Below the pieces are notes generated by a model. It saw nothing but the letters and a program-made list of their open reading frames with translations. It ran no database searches and was not told where the DNA came from. DNA of 64,000 nt from Pedobacter heparinus DSM 2366 (GTDB lineage: Bacteria; Bacteroidota; Bacteroidia; Sphingobacteriales; Sphingobacteriaceae), in NCBI RefSeq assembly GCF_000023825.1, contig NC_013061.1, forward strand, positions 4,216,001 through 4,280,000, read 5' to 3'. Below, in pieces: positions 26,162 through 35,223 of the stretch (position 1 is its first letter; each line of letters begins with the position of its first letter). Position numbers and translations under genes: made by a program.

Positions 26162-27040
26162 TCAAGTGTCTAATGCCTGAAAAATATCTTTGTCATAAAA
26201 CCCTTGTGCAATAAAAGCCTTTTCAACTTGTTCCCACGATCGTCCTCCTACCAGAGCATATTTAACTCCTGATTGATGTAAAGCCCATGACATAGCGATA
26301 TGCTCCATACTATAACCAGTAAGAAGAGAAACTTTTCTAAGGCATTCACATTTTTTTAATGCCTGATCAGTAAAATATATTTTCTGATGTCCGGGGACTA
26401 CCCTGAAACGAGAGTCATCCGGCATGCTGTTTGTATATTTTCCAGTAAGAAAACCAGCACCAAGTGGACTGTATGTAACAATATCTATTTGATTTACATT
26501 ACAAACATCCATTAACTTTTTAGTTAAATCGCTAACAGCAAGATTATGATTATTCTGAATATATTTAAATGACATCAGGCCATTTAATTGCTGCAATTGA
26601 ATCACTTCTTCCAGCTGGTCTGCAGTAAAATTACTGGCACCAAGCGCATTTGCTTTCCCTTGTTTTACACATTGATCAAGCGTCCTTAACACCTCCAAAT
26701 TTTTAACAGAGCCATCCCAGGAGTGGAGGTAAAATATGTCCAGGGTATCCTTTTCTAAACGATTAAGGCTTTCGTCTATTGACTTGAGAATACTTTGAGC
26801 AGAGTAAGGTGGTGAAACTTTTGTAGCCACCCGCACCTGGCTTTGGTCTGGCTGCCGCGAAGCCAGCCAGCTGCCTATAATAGATTCAGATGCCCCATGA
26901 TGATAAGCTGCAGCGGTATCAAAAAGTTTAATGCCTCTACCCAGCGCATAATCCATCATACTAAAAGCACTCAGCCGATCGATTTCTCGCCCAAAAGTTA
27001 CACAGCCTAATCCAATATCAACTCTTCTATCCCCAATCAT
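26162..27040 (-). CDS. Aldo/keto reductase
   Basis: 292 residues. AKR catalytic set: Asp and Tyr in LFDTAAAYHHGASE, Lys in ATKVSPP, His in YLHSWDGS; NADPH-site region VGGRSWEQV near the C-terminus. Cytoplasmic oxidoreductase acting on an aldehyde, ketone or sugar. It is the last gene of the 16-gene operon, 12 bp after the aminomutase-like gene. The resemblance is to the L-fucose/galactose dehydrogenase-type AKRs; the substrate cannot be read from sequence. Confidence 0.88.
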   Translation of the reverse strand: MIGDRRVDIGLGCVTFGREIDRLSAFSMMDYALGRGIKLFDTAAAYHHGASESIIGSWLASRQPDQSQVRVATKVSPPYSAQSILKSIDESLNRLEKDTLDIFYLHSWDGSVKNLEVLRTLDQCVKQGKANALGASNFTADQLEEVIQLQQLNGLMSFKYIQNNHNLAVSDLTKKLMDVCNVNQIDIVTYSPLGAGFLTGKYTNSMPDDSRFRVVPGHQKIYFTDQALKKCECLRKVSLLTGYSMEHIAMSWALHQSGVKYALVGGRSWEQVEKAFIAQGFYDKDIFQALDT

Positions 27041-27052
27041 CCTTAAAAAACA

Positions 27053-28360
27053 TTAATGCATTTCCTTAAGTACTTTTTGAGCTTTATGCAATGCAAATTC
27101 TATATCCTCCTCCCGATGTGCTGCACTGATATACCATAACCCACGACCAATAATCCTTACCCCCTCATTGTGCATACCAGAAATGAATTTTCCTAATTTT
27201 AAGCGATCAGATTGAAGTGTATCCCGATAATCCTTTATCTGATCCAACTGCGTAAAAGCAATGCTAAACATAGGCCCAGGTCCCTGGACAAGTAATTGCT
27301 TACCTGTATCTTTCGCCGCTTTACACAAGCCTTCCATTAACCTCTCACCCAGCAAAAACATATTTTCATATGGATCTTCGCGTTCCAGCACCTGAATTGT
27401 AGCCAATGCCGCTGCTATAGAGGCATTTCCCGAATTCATGGTACCAGCATGAATTACGCGTGAATCGGCAATTAAACGCATCCATTCATTTTTTCCAGCC
27501 ACCACACTAATTGGATAACCGCTCCCCATTGCTTTCGCAAAAATAGACAGGTCCGGACTGATATTAAAATAACGCTGTGCACCACCTAGCGATAGTCGAA
27601 AGCCAGTGATCACCTCATCAAAAATAAGCGCTATCCCAAATCTGTCGCAAAGATCCCGCATACACTGTAAAAACCCATTATCTGCAACGATACAGCCATT
27701 ATTACACATCACCGGCTCGGTAATAATTGCAGCCAGTTCATGGTGATGTTGCTCAACAGTTGCGATCAATAACTCAGGATCGTTCCAGGGGATGATCAAA
27801 AATTCTTCCCGGGCACGGGCTGGCAGGCCTTCAGACCAGGGATATACCTCTGGATTTTCCCTGCTGCCTAAAAATCCATCAGGACCGGCAGATATGCCCC
27901 AACTTACATTGTCCAGCCAACCATGATAATGTCCCTCAAAACGCAGAAACTTTTGTTTACCTGTTTTAGCTCTGGCCACGCGAAATGCCGTTTGAACAGC
28001 TTCAGAACCATCTAAACAAAACCTCATCAGCTCAGCGGAAGGAATGAGCTCCTGGATTTTTTCAGCCAATTCCAGCTCGCGAATGTGTTGCCCTGCAAAA
28101 AGCTGCCCTAGCTCCGAATAATCATTTATCGCGTGCAGTACTTCCGGATGGGAATGTCCCAGAATGAGTGGCCCCTGGCTTAAAGTAAAATCAAGATACT
28201 CGTTCCCATCCGCATCATAAACCTTAGCTCCCCTTCCATGGGTATAGAACAGTGCATGTGGATGATTATACTTTCTGAACTCTGAGGAAACACCTCCGGC
28301 CAATACCTTTTTTGCCCTCGCTAATAAAGCGCCAGATTCGATATATTTCTTATTTTCCAT
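27053..28360 (-). CDS. Glutamate-1-semialdehyde aminomutase-like class III aminotransferase
   Basis: 435 residues, fold-type I PLP enzyme. The cofactor Lys is in FAKAMGSGYPISVVAG, with DEVITGFR before it and GHSHPEV and GTMNSGNAS typical of the HemL-like branch. The context (catabolic operon, no tetrapyrrole genes) argues against heme synthesis. It more likely moves an amino group on a sugar-derived or omega-amino compound. It lies 33 bp after the MFS gene and before an aldo/keto reductase. Confidence 0.87.
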   Translation of the reverse strand: MENKKYIESGALLARAKKVLAGGVSSEFRKYNHPHALFYTHGRGAKVYDADGNEYLDFTLSQGPLILGHSHPEVLHAINDYSELGQLFAGQHIRELELAEKIQELIPSAELMRFCLDGSEAVQTAFRVARAKTGKQKFLRFEGHYHGWLDNVSWGISAGPDGFLGSRENPEVYPWSEGLPARAREEFLIIPWNDPELLIATVEQHHHELAAIITEPVMCNNGCIVADNGFLQCMRDLCDRFGIALIFDEVITGFRLSLGGAQRYFNISPDLSIFAKAMGSGYPISVVAGKNEWMRLIADSRVIHAGTMNSGNASIAAALATIQVLEREDPYENMFLLGERLMEGLCKAAKDTGKQLLVQGPGPMFSIAFTQLDQIKDYRDTLQSDRLKLGKFISGMHNEGVRIIGRGLWYISAAHREEDIEFALHKAQKVLKEMH

Positions 28361-28393
28361 TGATATAAAATTTCAAATTATGTTGTCAAGTAT

Positions 28394-29662
28394 TTATTGA
28401 TTTTCGCCTGAGTTTATTTGTTTTGGCCTCGCCATAAACAAAAGAGCCGCGCATATCAGCATCGTTAAGGCAGCAAACTGATATACACTGCTCAGGTTTA
28501 CATTCGAATCGCGTAAGGCACCTCCGGCAAATAAGCCTATTCCACCAACAATACAGCTAAACATATTAAAGATACCGTAACCCGTGGCGCGGTAACGATC
28601 GTCCACAACCATACAAAGTATCGGCATCATATTGGTGTCGCAAAATGCCCTGGTTAACGCATAAAACACGAAGAATAAAATCGCGAGCGACAATACCGTA
28701 GTGCTGCTTGCAAAAAAAATACAGGGTGCGGATATACAGAGACCAATAAGCGGCACATAAATTCGTGCCCGGGGATTTACTCTGGCCCATTTGTCTGCCA
28801 GATAGCCACCTAGCAATACACCCACCAATGAAGCAGGATACAGATAGCCAGTGGCATAAAGACCTGCAAGCGCCTGCGACAGGTCAAAATGTTCCTTATA
28901 ATAAGTGGGAAGCCAGCCCATAACACTCCAGCTAACCACACCAAGCAAACTCCAGTAAGCCAACAGGATATTAAATGCTTTACCTGTAAACAATGCCTTA
29001 ATACCCTGAAAGAAACTAACATTTGTATTTATCGCTGCCAGCGGCTTTGACATTACCTCGCTGCTCTTTGGCACATCTCTTAAGATGAACAATAGAACAA
29101 ACGTATATACGATTCCGGCACCCCCTAAAATAGTAAATGCAGTGGTCCAGGCATACTTTTCAGCAATCCAGCCACCCAAAAACCCCAGACTCTGGCCAAT
29201 CATAATACCTGCCATATGAAAACCCGTTGCCAGCGACCTGGTTGGCCCTCGGTGGTAATCCGTAATTAAAGCCAGGGCAGCAGGAATATAACAGGCTTCA
29301 CTGATTCCCATTAATGCTCTAGTTGCCAGCAACTGATCAAAAGTTGTGGCATGCGAAGTGAGCCAGGTTACTGCCGACCACACAAACAAACTCAGCATAA
29401 TTACCAGGCTCCTGTTAAACCTGTCCGCCAGGTAGCCCGCCACCGGACTTGCAAAACCATATACCCATAAAAACACGGATGTTAACAGCCCAAACTGAGC
29501 ATCAGTCATGGGAAGGTCTTCTATAATGGACGAGCGCATGGTCGTAATAACAGTACGATCCAGATAGTTTAAACATCCCACTATGCATAACAACGCTACA
29601 ACCAGCCATGCCCTTGACGGCAATTTAGATTCCTTACCTGTTATTTCTGTTGCTATATTCAT
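28394..29662 (-). CDS. MFS transporter (ACS/sugar-acid type)
   Basis: 422 residues, about 12 predicted helices, with the anion:cation symporter style motif GCLNYLDRTVITT near the first helix and GYLADRFNRS in the first cytoplasmic loop. Relatives carry hexuronates, glucarate, sialic acid or other organic anions with protons. It is the only inner-membrane transporter of region B, so it probably takes the released monomer into the cytoplasm after SusCD uptake. It is 27 bp downstream of an SDR gene. Confidence 0.88.
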   Translation of the reverse strand: MNIATEITGKESKLPSRAWLVVALLCIVGCLNYLDRTVITTMRSSIIEDLPMTDAQFGLLTSVFLWVYGFASPVAGYLADRFNRSLVIMLSLFVWSAVTWLTSHATTFDQLLATRALMGISEACYIPAALALITDYHRGPTRSLATGFHMAGIMIGQSLGFLGGWIAEKYAWTTAFTILGGAGIVYTFVLLFILRDVPKSSEVMSKPLAAINTNVSFFQGIKALFTGKAFNILLAYWSLLGVVSWSVMGWLPTYYKEHFDLSQALAGLYATGYLYPASLVGVLLGGYLADKWARVNPRARIYVPLIGLCISAPCIFFASSTTVLSLAILFFVFYALTRAFCDTNMMPILCMVVDDRYRATGYGIFNMFSCIVGGIGLFAGGALRDSNVNLSSVYQFAALTMLICAALLFMARPKQINSGENQ

Positions 29663-29689
29663 GTATTTATTACTTAAAAAAAATTAACA

Positions 29690-30478
29690 CTACCAACTTG
29701 TCCAACCACCGTCTACCAGCAAATTATGCCCTGTTATATACGCCGAGGCTTCTGAAGCCAGAAAAATGACAGGGCCTTTGATGTCATCATCTTCCGCAAA
29801 CCTCCCCAGTGGGGTCAGCTTCTTATAGTTCTCTACAAATTCGTTTTGTCCAATAAGTTCCGCCACCCCAGGGCCATACCCCCCCGGACTGATGCAATTG
29901 GCTCTGATATTAAACTTGCCATAAAAATTTGCAAGCCATTTAGTAAAACCAACCATTCCCCATTTATCATAGGTGTAGTTTAAAGGACTTGTCATCCCTG
30001 TATCGCCATAAACTCCAAAGTTTGGCCCCACAACTCCCTGTATAGAGCCAATGTTGATAATGTTACCAGAGCCCCGCGCTTTCATTTCCAAAACCACCGC
30101 TTGGGTTATTAGCATTAGTCCCGTGGAGTTGATTTGCTGCGAACATTCCCATTCTGTTTTGCTCACCTCCTCTAAATCTTTAAACCCCTCCCTGGATACC
30201 GCATTGTTTACCAGTATATCTATTTGTCCATGCCTTTCGATGATCTTTTTTGTAAAATCCCGAATGCTTTGTTCGTCCGCCATATCCAGGAACATTCCCT
30301 CCGCTTTTAAGCCTTGTAGCCTAAGCGTCATTGCATAGGCATCGCATTTTTCCAGATCGCGAGAAGCCACAAGGACCAACGCGCCAGCTTCAGCCAGTGC
30401 TAATGAAATAGGCTTCCCATACAATCCCGCACCACCTGTTACGATGGCCACTTTGCCATCCAGCTTAAATATTTTCAT
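29690..30478 (-). CDS. Short-chain dehydrogenase/reductase
   Basis: 262 residues. Cofactor motif VTGGAGLYGKPIS, NNAVS, catalytic Ser in IGSIQGV and Tyr-x3-Lys in NYTYDKWG. The C-terminus ITGHNLLVDGGWTSW is typical of classical SDRs. The long loop between the Ser and Tyr (GPNFGVYGDTGMTSP) is unusual and probably shapes the substrate site. It oxidises or reduces a hydroxyl/keto group, NAD(P) dependent. It is in the operon 12 bp after the second AKR. Confidence 0.88.
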   Translation of the reverse strand: MKIFKLDGKVAIVTGGAGLYGKPISLALAEAGALVLVASRDLEKCDAYAMTLRLQGLKAEGMFLDMADEQSIRDFTKKIIERHGQIDILVNNAVSREGFKDLEEVSKTEWECSQQINSTGLMLITQAVVLEMKARGSGNIINIGSIQGVVGPNFGVYGDTGMTSPLNYTYDKWGMVGFTKWLANFYGKFNIRANCISPGGYGPGVAELIGQNEFVENYKKLTPLGRFAEDDDIKGPVIFLASEASAYITGHNLLVDGGWTSW

Positions 30479-30490
30479 CTTAATTATGAT

Positions 30491-31432
30491 TTAATTGCTC
30501 CAAAGTCCTGGTGTAATCATCACTTCTGGCACATCCGTAAATAATTCATTAATTGATTTTTTAACCTCATCCGGAATAGGCATTGCCCTTAAAAGCTCAA
30601 CATTTTCCTCTACCTGTTTGGCACTTACTGCTCCAAATACGATACTGGTAATCCCTTCCAGTCCGTTTACATAAGAAAAAGCCAATTCTGCTACACTCCT
30701 ATCCGCTTGCAAGGCAAGTTCCTTAAGCTTATCTATATAGGGACCCGCAGCAGCCAATTTGCCTTTTAAATTTTCTTTTGGTACAAAGAACAATCCCTGT
30801 AAAAATACACTACGTGCAAATACAATCTTTTTTTTCAATTGCATACGTGCCAACAGTCCATTAACAACTATTCGCTGGTCAAATACATTTACCGGCACCT
30901 GTATGGCGTCCATCACGGGGTGCTGAAGGAATTCTTCCGCCTCATCCGGATGGTTTACCGAAATCCCTGCCAGGTCAATAAGCCCATCCTCTTTCAAACT
31001 TTCAAAAATTTCAGGCAATACCCTCATTACCTGGCCCATTGGCTCATCCATCGTCTTATGTAGTAAGCAAACCGGGATACGCTCAAGCCCAAGGAAATGT
31101 AATGACGACTTAACACTGTCGTATACCTGAGCCCTTACCTTATCCGGATTTAACAAATTCTCTTTACCAATTCTAAATTTTGTAACCAGGTTCACCTGAG
31201 CTGTATTTGCTGTACGCTTTAAAAAATCACCGATCAACAGCTCTGCATCACCATAATCCCTTGCTGTATCTATAGTATTAATCCCTAAGCTTAAAGCTGT
31301 AGCAAGTATATCTGAACTATCAGATTTTCCGGGCTTACCTTTATTGTTAGATATGCCATAATCCAGGCCTAACGCTACCGTCCCCAAAGCCAGTTTCGAA
31401 AATTTATAACCTCTTAATTCCTGATATTCCAT
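30491..31432 (-). CDS. Aldo/keto reductase
   Basis: 313 residues; Asp/Tyr in NTIDTARDYGDAE, Lys in LVTKFRI, His in CLLHKTMDE. The substrate loops differ strongly from those of the other AKR of this operon, so the two probably act on different intermediates rather than being recent duplicates. Cytoplasmic. It is 10 bp downstream of the kelch gene. Confidence 0.87.
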   Translation of the reverse strand: MEYQELRGYKFSKLALGTVALGLDYGISNNKGKPGKSDSSDILATALSLGINTIDTARDYGDAELLIGDFLKRTANTAQVNLVTKFRIGKENLLNPDKVRAQVYDSVKSSLHFLGLERIPVCLLHKTMDEPMGQVMRVLPEIFESLKEDGLIDLAGISVNHPDEAEEFLQHPVMDAIQVPVNVFDQRIVVNGLLARMQLKKKIVFARSVFLQGLFFVPKENLKGKLAAAGPYIDKLKELALQADRSVAELAFSYVNGLEGITSIVFGAVSAKQVEENVELLRAMPIPDEVKKSINELFTDVPEVMITPGLWSN

Positions 31433-31442
31433 AACTATCCTT

Positions 31443-32513
31443 CTATTTCAACTCATAAATTTTATTGGTCCTTATCCCAGGTTTTATTTCCCCGCTAATG
31501 TAAAGCCATCGCCCGTTCCAGTTTACAACAGGCAAAGTAACAGGAGCAGCAATTCCCAGTTTTTTACCTGCATATTTCCAGGTATCGCTATTAAGGTTAT
31601 ACAACTGCACATCGGCCGATATTCCAGGATGTGAAAGCGGATCAGTATGCAAAGAGGTTAACGCATCAACACCACCCCAAAACACTACGTCACCATTTTC
31701 CAATACGGGTAATGGACTACCACCGGCTGACAGCCCTTTAGGCATACGAGAAAGTGTAGTCCAGGTCCCGGTCCATCTTCCATCCACCTTTTTTGGTTTA
31801 AAGCTGTAGGCATCATCCAGGATAAGCCGGTAATGTTGACTTAAGGAATTAATCCCAGTAGTTTCTCCGCCAAACAAATAAAACATACCACCATACACAG
31901 CACATAGAGGTAACATCCGTTCCCTTCCTGGCCAGGATGGCAATGCAGACCATCCACTGTCAATCGCTTCAAGATCCAGCACATAACACTGTTTACCTGC
32001 CCTGCCTGTAGCAGAGCTATTCCCCCCGGCAAGGATGATTAGCTGGCCAACAAGTGTTCCTGCCATATTGGCTAGGGGAACAGGCAATTGCGGATAATGG
32101 ACCATTTTTAATCTGCCATCCGTCCATTCATATCCATATACTTTGTCCGAAAATCCTGCTGCATGGTTACCACCCACAATTATAAATTGATTTTTATAGC
32201 TGACAGTTATTCCATAACCAAGTGGAGATGGTAGTTTATCAGCCAGCTTTACCCAGTCCTTGCCTTCCTGAAACATGTAGATTTCATCATACCACTTCTT
32301 TTTACCGCCTTCCCAGGGTCGTTTATCAGGAAAATTGGCACCGCCAAGGCAAAATAACCTTCCATTGCTAACCCCGGCAAACATTCCTGCATAGCCCTCG
32401 GAATCGGGTAAAGATGTAAGCTCACTGAACACCGGCATAACCTGGGCTTTTGAATTTATAGTAGTCAACATTATATTTCCCAATAAGAATAAATAAATAG
32501 ATAGCAGTTTCAT
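31443..32513 (-). CDS. Secreted NanM-like kelch protein (cyclically permuted mutarotase family)
   Basis: 356 residues with a signal peptide ending near NSKAQ. Kelch-propeller signatures: GYAGMFAGVSNGRLFCLGGANFP followed by KRPWEGGKKKWYDEIY, a pattern known from N-acetylneuraminate epimerase (NanM) and its relatives, plus repeated GG-type blade ends (IIVGGNHAAG, IILAGGNS, YLFGGET). The family speeds alpha/beta anomer exchange of sialic acid-like sugars in the periplasm. No nanE or nanK is nearby, so the true sugar may be another keto-sugar acid. It is 24 bp downstream of the SMP-30 gene. Confidence 0.85.
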   Translation of the reverse strand: MKLLSIYLFLLGNIMLTTINSKAQVMPVFSELTSLPDSEGYAGMFAGVSNGRLFCLGGANFPDKRPWEGGKKKWYDEIYMFQEGKDWVKLADKLPSPLGYGITVSYKNQFIIVGGNHAAGFSDKVYGYEWTDGRLKMVHYPQLPVPLANMAGTLVGQLIILAGGNSSATGRAGKQCYVLDLEAIDSGWSALPSWPGRERMLPLCAVYGGMFYLFGGETTGINSLSQHYRLILDDAYSFKPKKVDGRWTGTWTTLSRMPKGLSAGGSPLPVLENGDVVFWGGVDALTSLHTDPLSHPGISADVQLYNLNSDTWKYAGKKLGIAAPVTLPVVNWNGRWLYISGEIKPGIRTNKIYELK

Positions 32514-32537
32514 TGACGATTGATCATGTGAAAAAAG

Positions 32538-33344
32538 TTAAAAAAGTATTTTAAACAACCCTCCGGGGCCAGGTTCACCAAATCCTCCGGTTACCAGCAG
32601 ACTTTTATCATTTAAAAAACAAACGTTACTGGTTAAGGGCATCCCCGATTCGATGGAACTCTCCAAAAGCCCTTTTGCCGAAAGTATTTGAACAGCCTGC
32701 ATACCGTAATGCGCCACCAGGAGTTCGCCATTCTTCCCTAAAGCCAATCCGTCTGGCAGGTTTTTTTGTGGATCTCCCGAAACATGTACAGGTAGATCCG
32801 CAAAAACCTCATACCCCCCATCTTCCAGACCAGGTATTTTCAGTTTTATTTTTATAATTCTGTTGCGGTAGCTTTCTGCTACATATAAGTATCGTTCATC
32901 ATGCGACAATACCAACCCATTGGGATAATCAAGATTAGCGATCAGGACCTTTTGTTCTCCCCCTATGCCAATAAAAAAGACCTTACCTGTATGCCTTACC
33001 GAATCAGTAAAATATAAATTACCTTCGCTATCTACAACCAGATCATTAGGTGTAAAAATACGTTCATCTGCGCAAAAACCTTTAATTTCATTTCTTAAGA
33101 AAGTTCCCGCTGCATTAAACCTCAGCACCGCGCTCAGCTCACTGTCACAAATCAGATGATCACCATCAGGTAAAATAAACTGTCCATTCGGACATGCACA
33201 TCTCGCCCATTCAACAAATTTGTTTCGGTTATCCACTTTCAAAACCAATCCTCCGTTAAGGGTGGTACAATAAAAATCCCCACGTCTGTCCACAACCGGT
33301 CCCTCAGTATAAAAAGGTAAATCAGCAATTTTAATACGCTCCAT
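32538..33344 (-). CDS. SMP-30/gluconolactonase family protein
   Basis: 268 residues from the ATG at 33344; the frame extends to a TTG at 33377 that overlaps the M81 gene and is less likely. Metal-binding residues of the six-bladed propeller are in YTEGPVVD (Glu), FTPNDLVVD (Asn) and NLPDGLALG (Asp). These calcium/zinc enzymes open sugar lactones to aldonic acids. No signal peptide, so cytoplasmic. With the SDRs and aldo/keto reductases it could form an oxidise-then-hydrolyse step, before the aldolase. Confidence 0.87.
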   Translation of the reverse strand: MERIKIADLPFYTEGPVVDRRGDFYCTTLNGGLVLKVDNRNKFVEWARCACPNGQFILPDGDHLICDSELSAVLRFNAAGTFLRNEIKGFCADERIFTPNDLVVDSEGNLYFTDSVRHTGKVFFIGIGGEQKVLIANLDYPNGLVLSHDERYLYVAESYRNRIIKIKLKIPGLEDGGYEVFADLPVHVSGDPQKNLPDGLALGKNGELLVAHYGMQAVQILSAKGLLESSIESGMPLTSNVCFLNDKSLLVTGGFGEPGPGGLFKILF

Positions 33345-33363
33345 TTCTATATCTTTATTTTTT

Positions 33364-34830
33364 TCAAATCTCTTCAAAAGGAAATATAGGCCTCCTTCTG
33401 TTCATATAATTAAAACGGGTCATATCTGCACAGGTAACCCCCGGTGTATTAACCTGTAGCAAAGTCTTGCAAACTGTAGCATAAGCGGCAATTGGCGCAT
33501 TTACCCCTTTAGCAACAAGCACATCAAACTCCTCAGGCATTATGTTAAAACTGGTCAATTGCTTCAAACTAAAAGGAGGAACACGCAGGGAAGTCAGCAT
33601 TATTGTATTTCCTGCGGATGTAACTACGAGAGCAATTTTACCCATATCAAAATTAACCTGCCCCCCATGCCGGGGCACAGTTTCCTTAAACTTTCCATCG
33701 CCAGTATAAAGTAATTTTACCCGGCTGGTATAGTTCATTGTTAAATCCTCATGATCTCCTGTAACCATCTCAAAAGTATCTCCCACAGCATGCCGGGTTG
33801 CAAGCTGCACTGCTGTAGGATCACAAAGACATATAAATGATCTGATCTTACCCCTAGCTTCCAACGCTTTCAGCAAATAGGCGCTGTTTCCTGGGGCTCC
33901 TCCTCCCACATTATCTCCCATATCGAGTAGTAAAACAGGTTTTTCACTCTTTTCAATCCTCGGCAATAAATCCTCTATATCTTGTTTAAGCCCAAAAAAT
34001 TCTTGTTTATGTACCATCATATAAGCTTCGAGCGTTTTACCGGTGCCTATGGCCAGCTGTTCGTCGTCATCAGTAACCACAATGATAGAAGAACCCATTT
34101 CTTCCACATCTGCATAAGGAAAGCCCAACATGATACTGACCGACAAAATACCTTGCTGCCGGCTAAGCACATCAGCCAAAGCATATAAACTTTTACATGG
34201 CGCTTTGCCCGTAAACTGCTGCTCTATACTTATGGCCATCGGTAGCTGAATTAAGTGCTGAAGGGGTCTTATTTTTTTCTTCAGCGTACTTACCAATAAT
34301 TTTGCGGCCAAACGCCCAGTTTCCCGCTGGTCGATGTGCGGATTGGTCTTATATGCAACCAATGCATTGGTTGATGCAATCATCTGATCACTCACATTAC
34401 CATGTGGATCAAGCGTTCCAATAATGGGAATGCCATCGCCCAACTTTTCCCGGACAAGGCTTAACCAATGCCCATCCATATCCCGAAATGATTCGGATAC
34501 CCCGGCTCCATGCGGAACCACCAGGCATCCATCCACCGGAAGCGCACTATCCAATGCTGTAAACAACTCCTGCAACAAAATCTCGTAAGTAACCGTCGAA
34601 ACTATACCCCCTGGTGTTGCTTCCGCATACATCACCGGAACAATCTCAATACCTTCCTGTTCCAGCACTTCGATCATGCCACCCAGTTCATGAAACGCAC
34701 CACGGTATTCATTCAGCAAAGCTTCGCCCTTCATCCAGTGTCCTTCTCTAAACTGACGAAGCGTTGTAGGTTCTTTTACAAACGTATTGGATTCGTGGGT
34801 AATCCCCATCACGGCTACTTTTAATCTCAT
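33364..34830 (-). CDS. M81 family metallohydrolase (MlrC-like)
   Basis: 488 residues. N-terminal DUF1485 part with GITHESNTF and GTLDPHGNVS (probable zinc ligands) and ETGRLA; C-terminal MlrC domain with LLDMGDNVGGGAPG. MlrC of microcystin degraders cleaves amide bonds of a linear peptide, but most M81 members sit in catabolic operons with unknown substrates. Cytoplasmic. It is 3 bp after ridA and just before the lactonase gene. It could open a lactam or amide in the degradation product. Confidence 0.87.
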   Translation of the reverse strand: MRLKVAVMGITHESNTFVKEPTTLRQFREGHWMKGEALLNEYRGAFHELGGMIEVLEQEGIEIVPVMYAEATPGGIVSTVTYEILLQELFTALDSALPVDGCLVVPHGAGVSESFRDMDGHWLSLVREKLGDGIPIIGTLDPHGNVSDQMIASTNALVAYKTNPHIDQRETGRLAAKLLVSTLKKKIRPLQHLIQLPMAISIEQQFTGKAPCKSLYALADVLSRQQGILSVSIMLGFPYADVEEMGSSIIVVTDDDEQLAIGTGKTLEAYMMVHKQEFFGLKQDIEDLLPRIEKSEKPVLLLDMGDNVGGGAPGNSAYLLKALEARGKIRSFICLCDPTAVQLATRHAVGDTFEMVTGDHEDLTMNYTSRVKLLYTGDGKFKETVPRHGGQVNFDMGKIALVVTSAGNTIMLTSLRVPPFSLKQLTSFNIMPEEFDVLVAKGVNAPIAAYATVCKTLLQVNTPGVTCADMTRFNYMNRRRPIFPFEEI

Positions 34831-34833
34831 CTG

Positions 34834-35214
34834 TTACTTTTTATCGTAGGCTACCACATCCACTTCAAACTTTAACAACTCACCCAGACACCCAATTAAA
34901 GTTGTCCTTGCGGGATAAGGCTCGCCAAAAAATTCTTTATAAATGGCATTAAATTCTGCAAGGTATTCTTCCTTACCTACATAGTTCCTTACCTGAACAA
35001 CGTCTTCAAATCCAAGTCCCGCAGCCTGCAAAATGAGCCTCAGATTTTCAAAGGACCTCCTGCATTCAGCAGCAAAGGAATCCTTAACAATGTTGCCAGC
35101 CTTATCTACTGAAGCCTGTCCTGAGATAAACACAAAATCACCACACTTTAAACCGGGCGAAAAAGGCAGGAAGCTTTGGGGTACGTTAGTCCCCCTGATC
35201 ACTTTTTTTTCCAT
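34834..35214 (-). CDS. RidA family protein (enamine/imine deaminase)
   Basis: 126 residues, full-length RidA/YjgF fold. The conserved Arg is in YPARTTLIGCL, with ISGQASVD and the C-terminal FEVDVVAYDKK. RidA hydrolyses reactive enamines and imines released by PLP enzymes to keto acids and ammonia. The operon also has a threonine-synthase-like PLP enzyme and an aminotransferase, so a matching imine is likely. It lies 9 bp after the aldolase gene and 3 bp before the M81 gene. Confidence 0.92.
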   Translation of the reverse strand: MEKKVIRGTNVPQSFLPFSPGLKCGDFVFISGQASVDKAGNIVKDSFAAECRRSFENLRLILQAAGLGFEDVVQVRNYVGKEEYLAEFNAIYKEFFGEPYPARTTLIGCLGELLKFEVDVVAYDKK

Positions 35215-35223
35215 GATAATGCT

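Noticed and set aside
27053..28360. hemL (glutamate-1-semialdehyde aminomutase for heme)
   Set aside because: Motifs match the superfamily, but the gene sits in a catabolic operon with no tetrapyrrole genes; a paralogue with another substrate is more likely.
33345..33377. TTG start for the SMP-30 protein at 33377
   Set aside because: It overlaps the end of the M81 gene and adds a basic, non-family N-terminus. The ATG at 33344 lies right before the conserved start of the domain.
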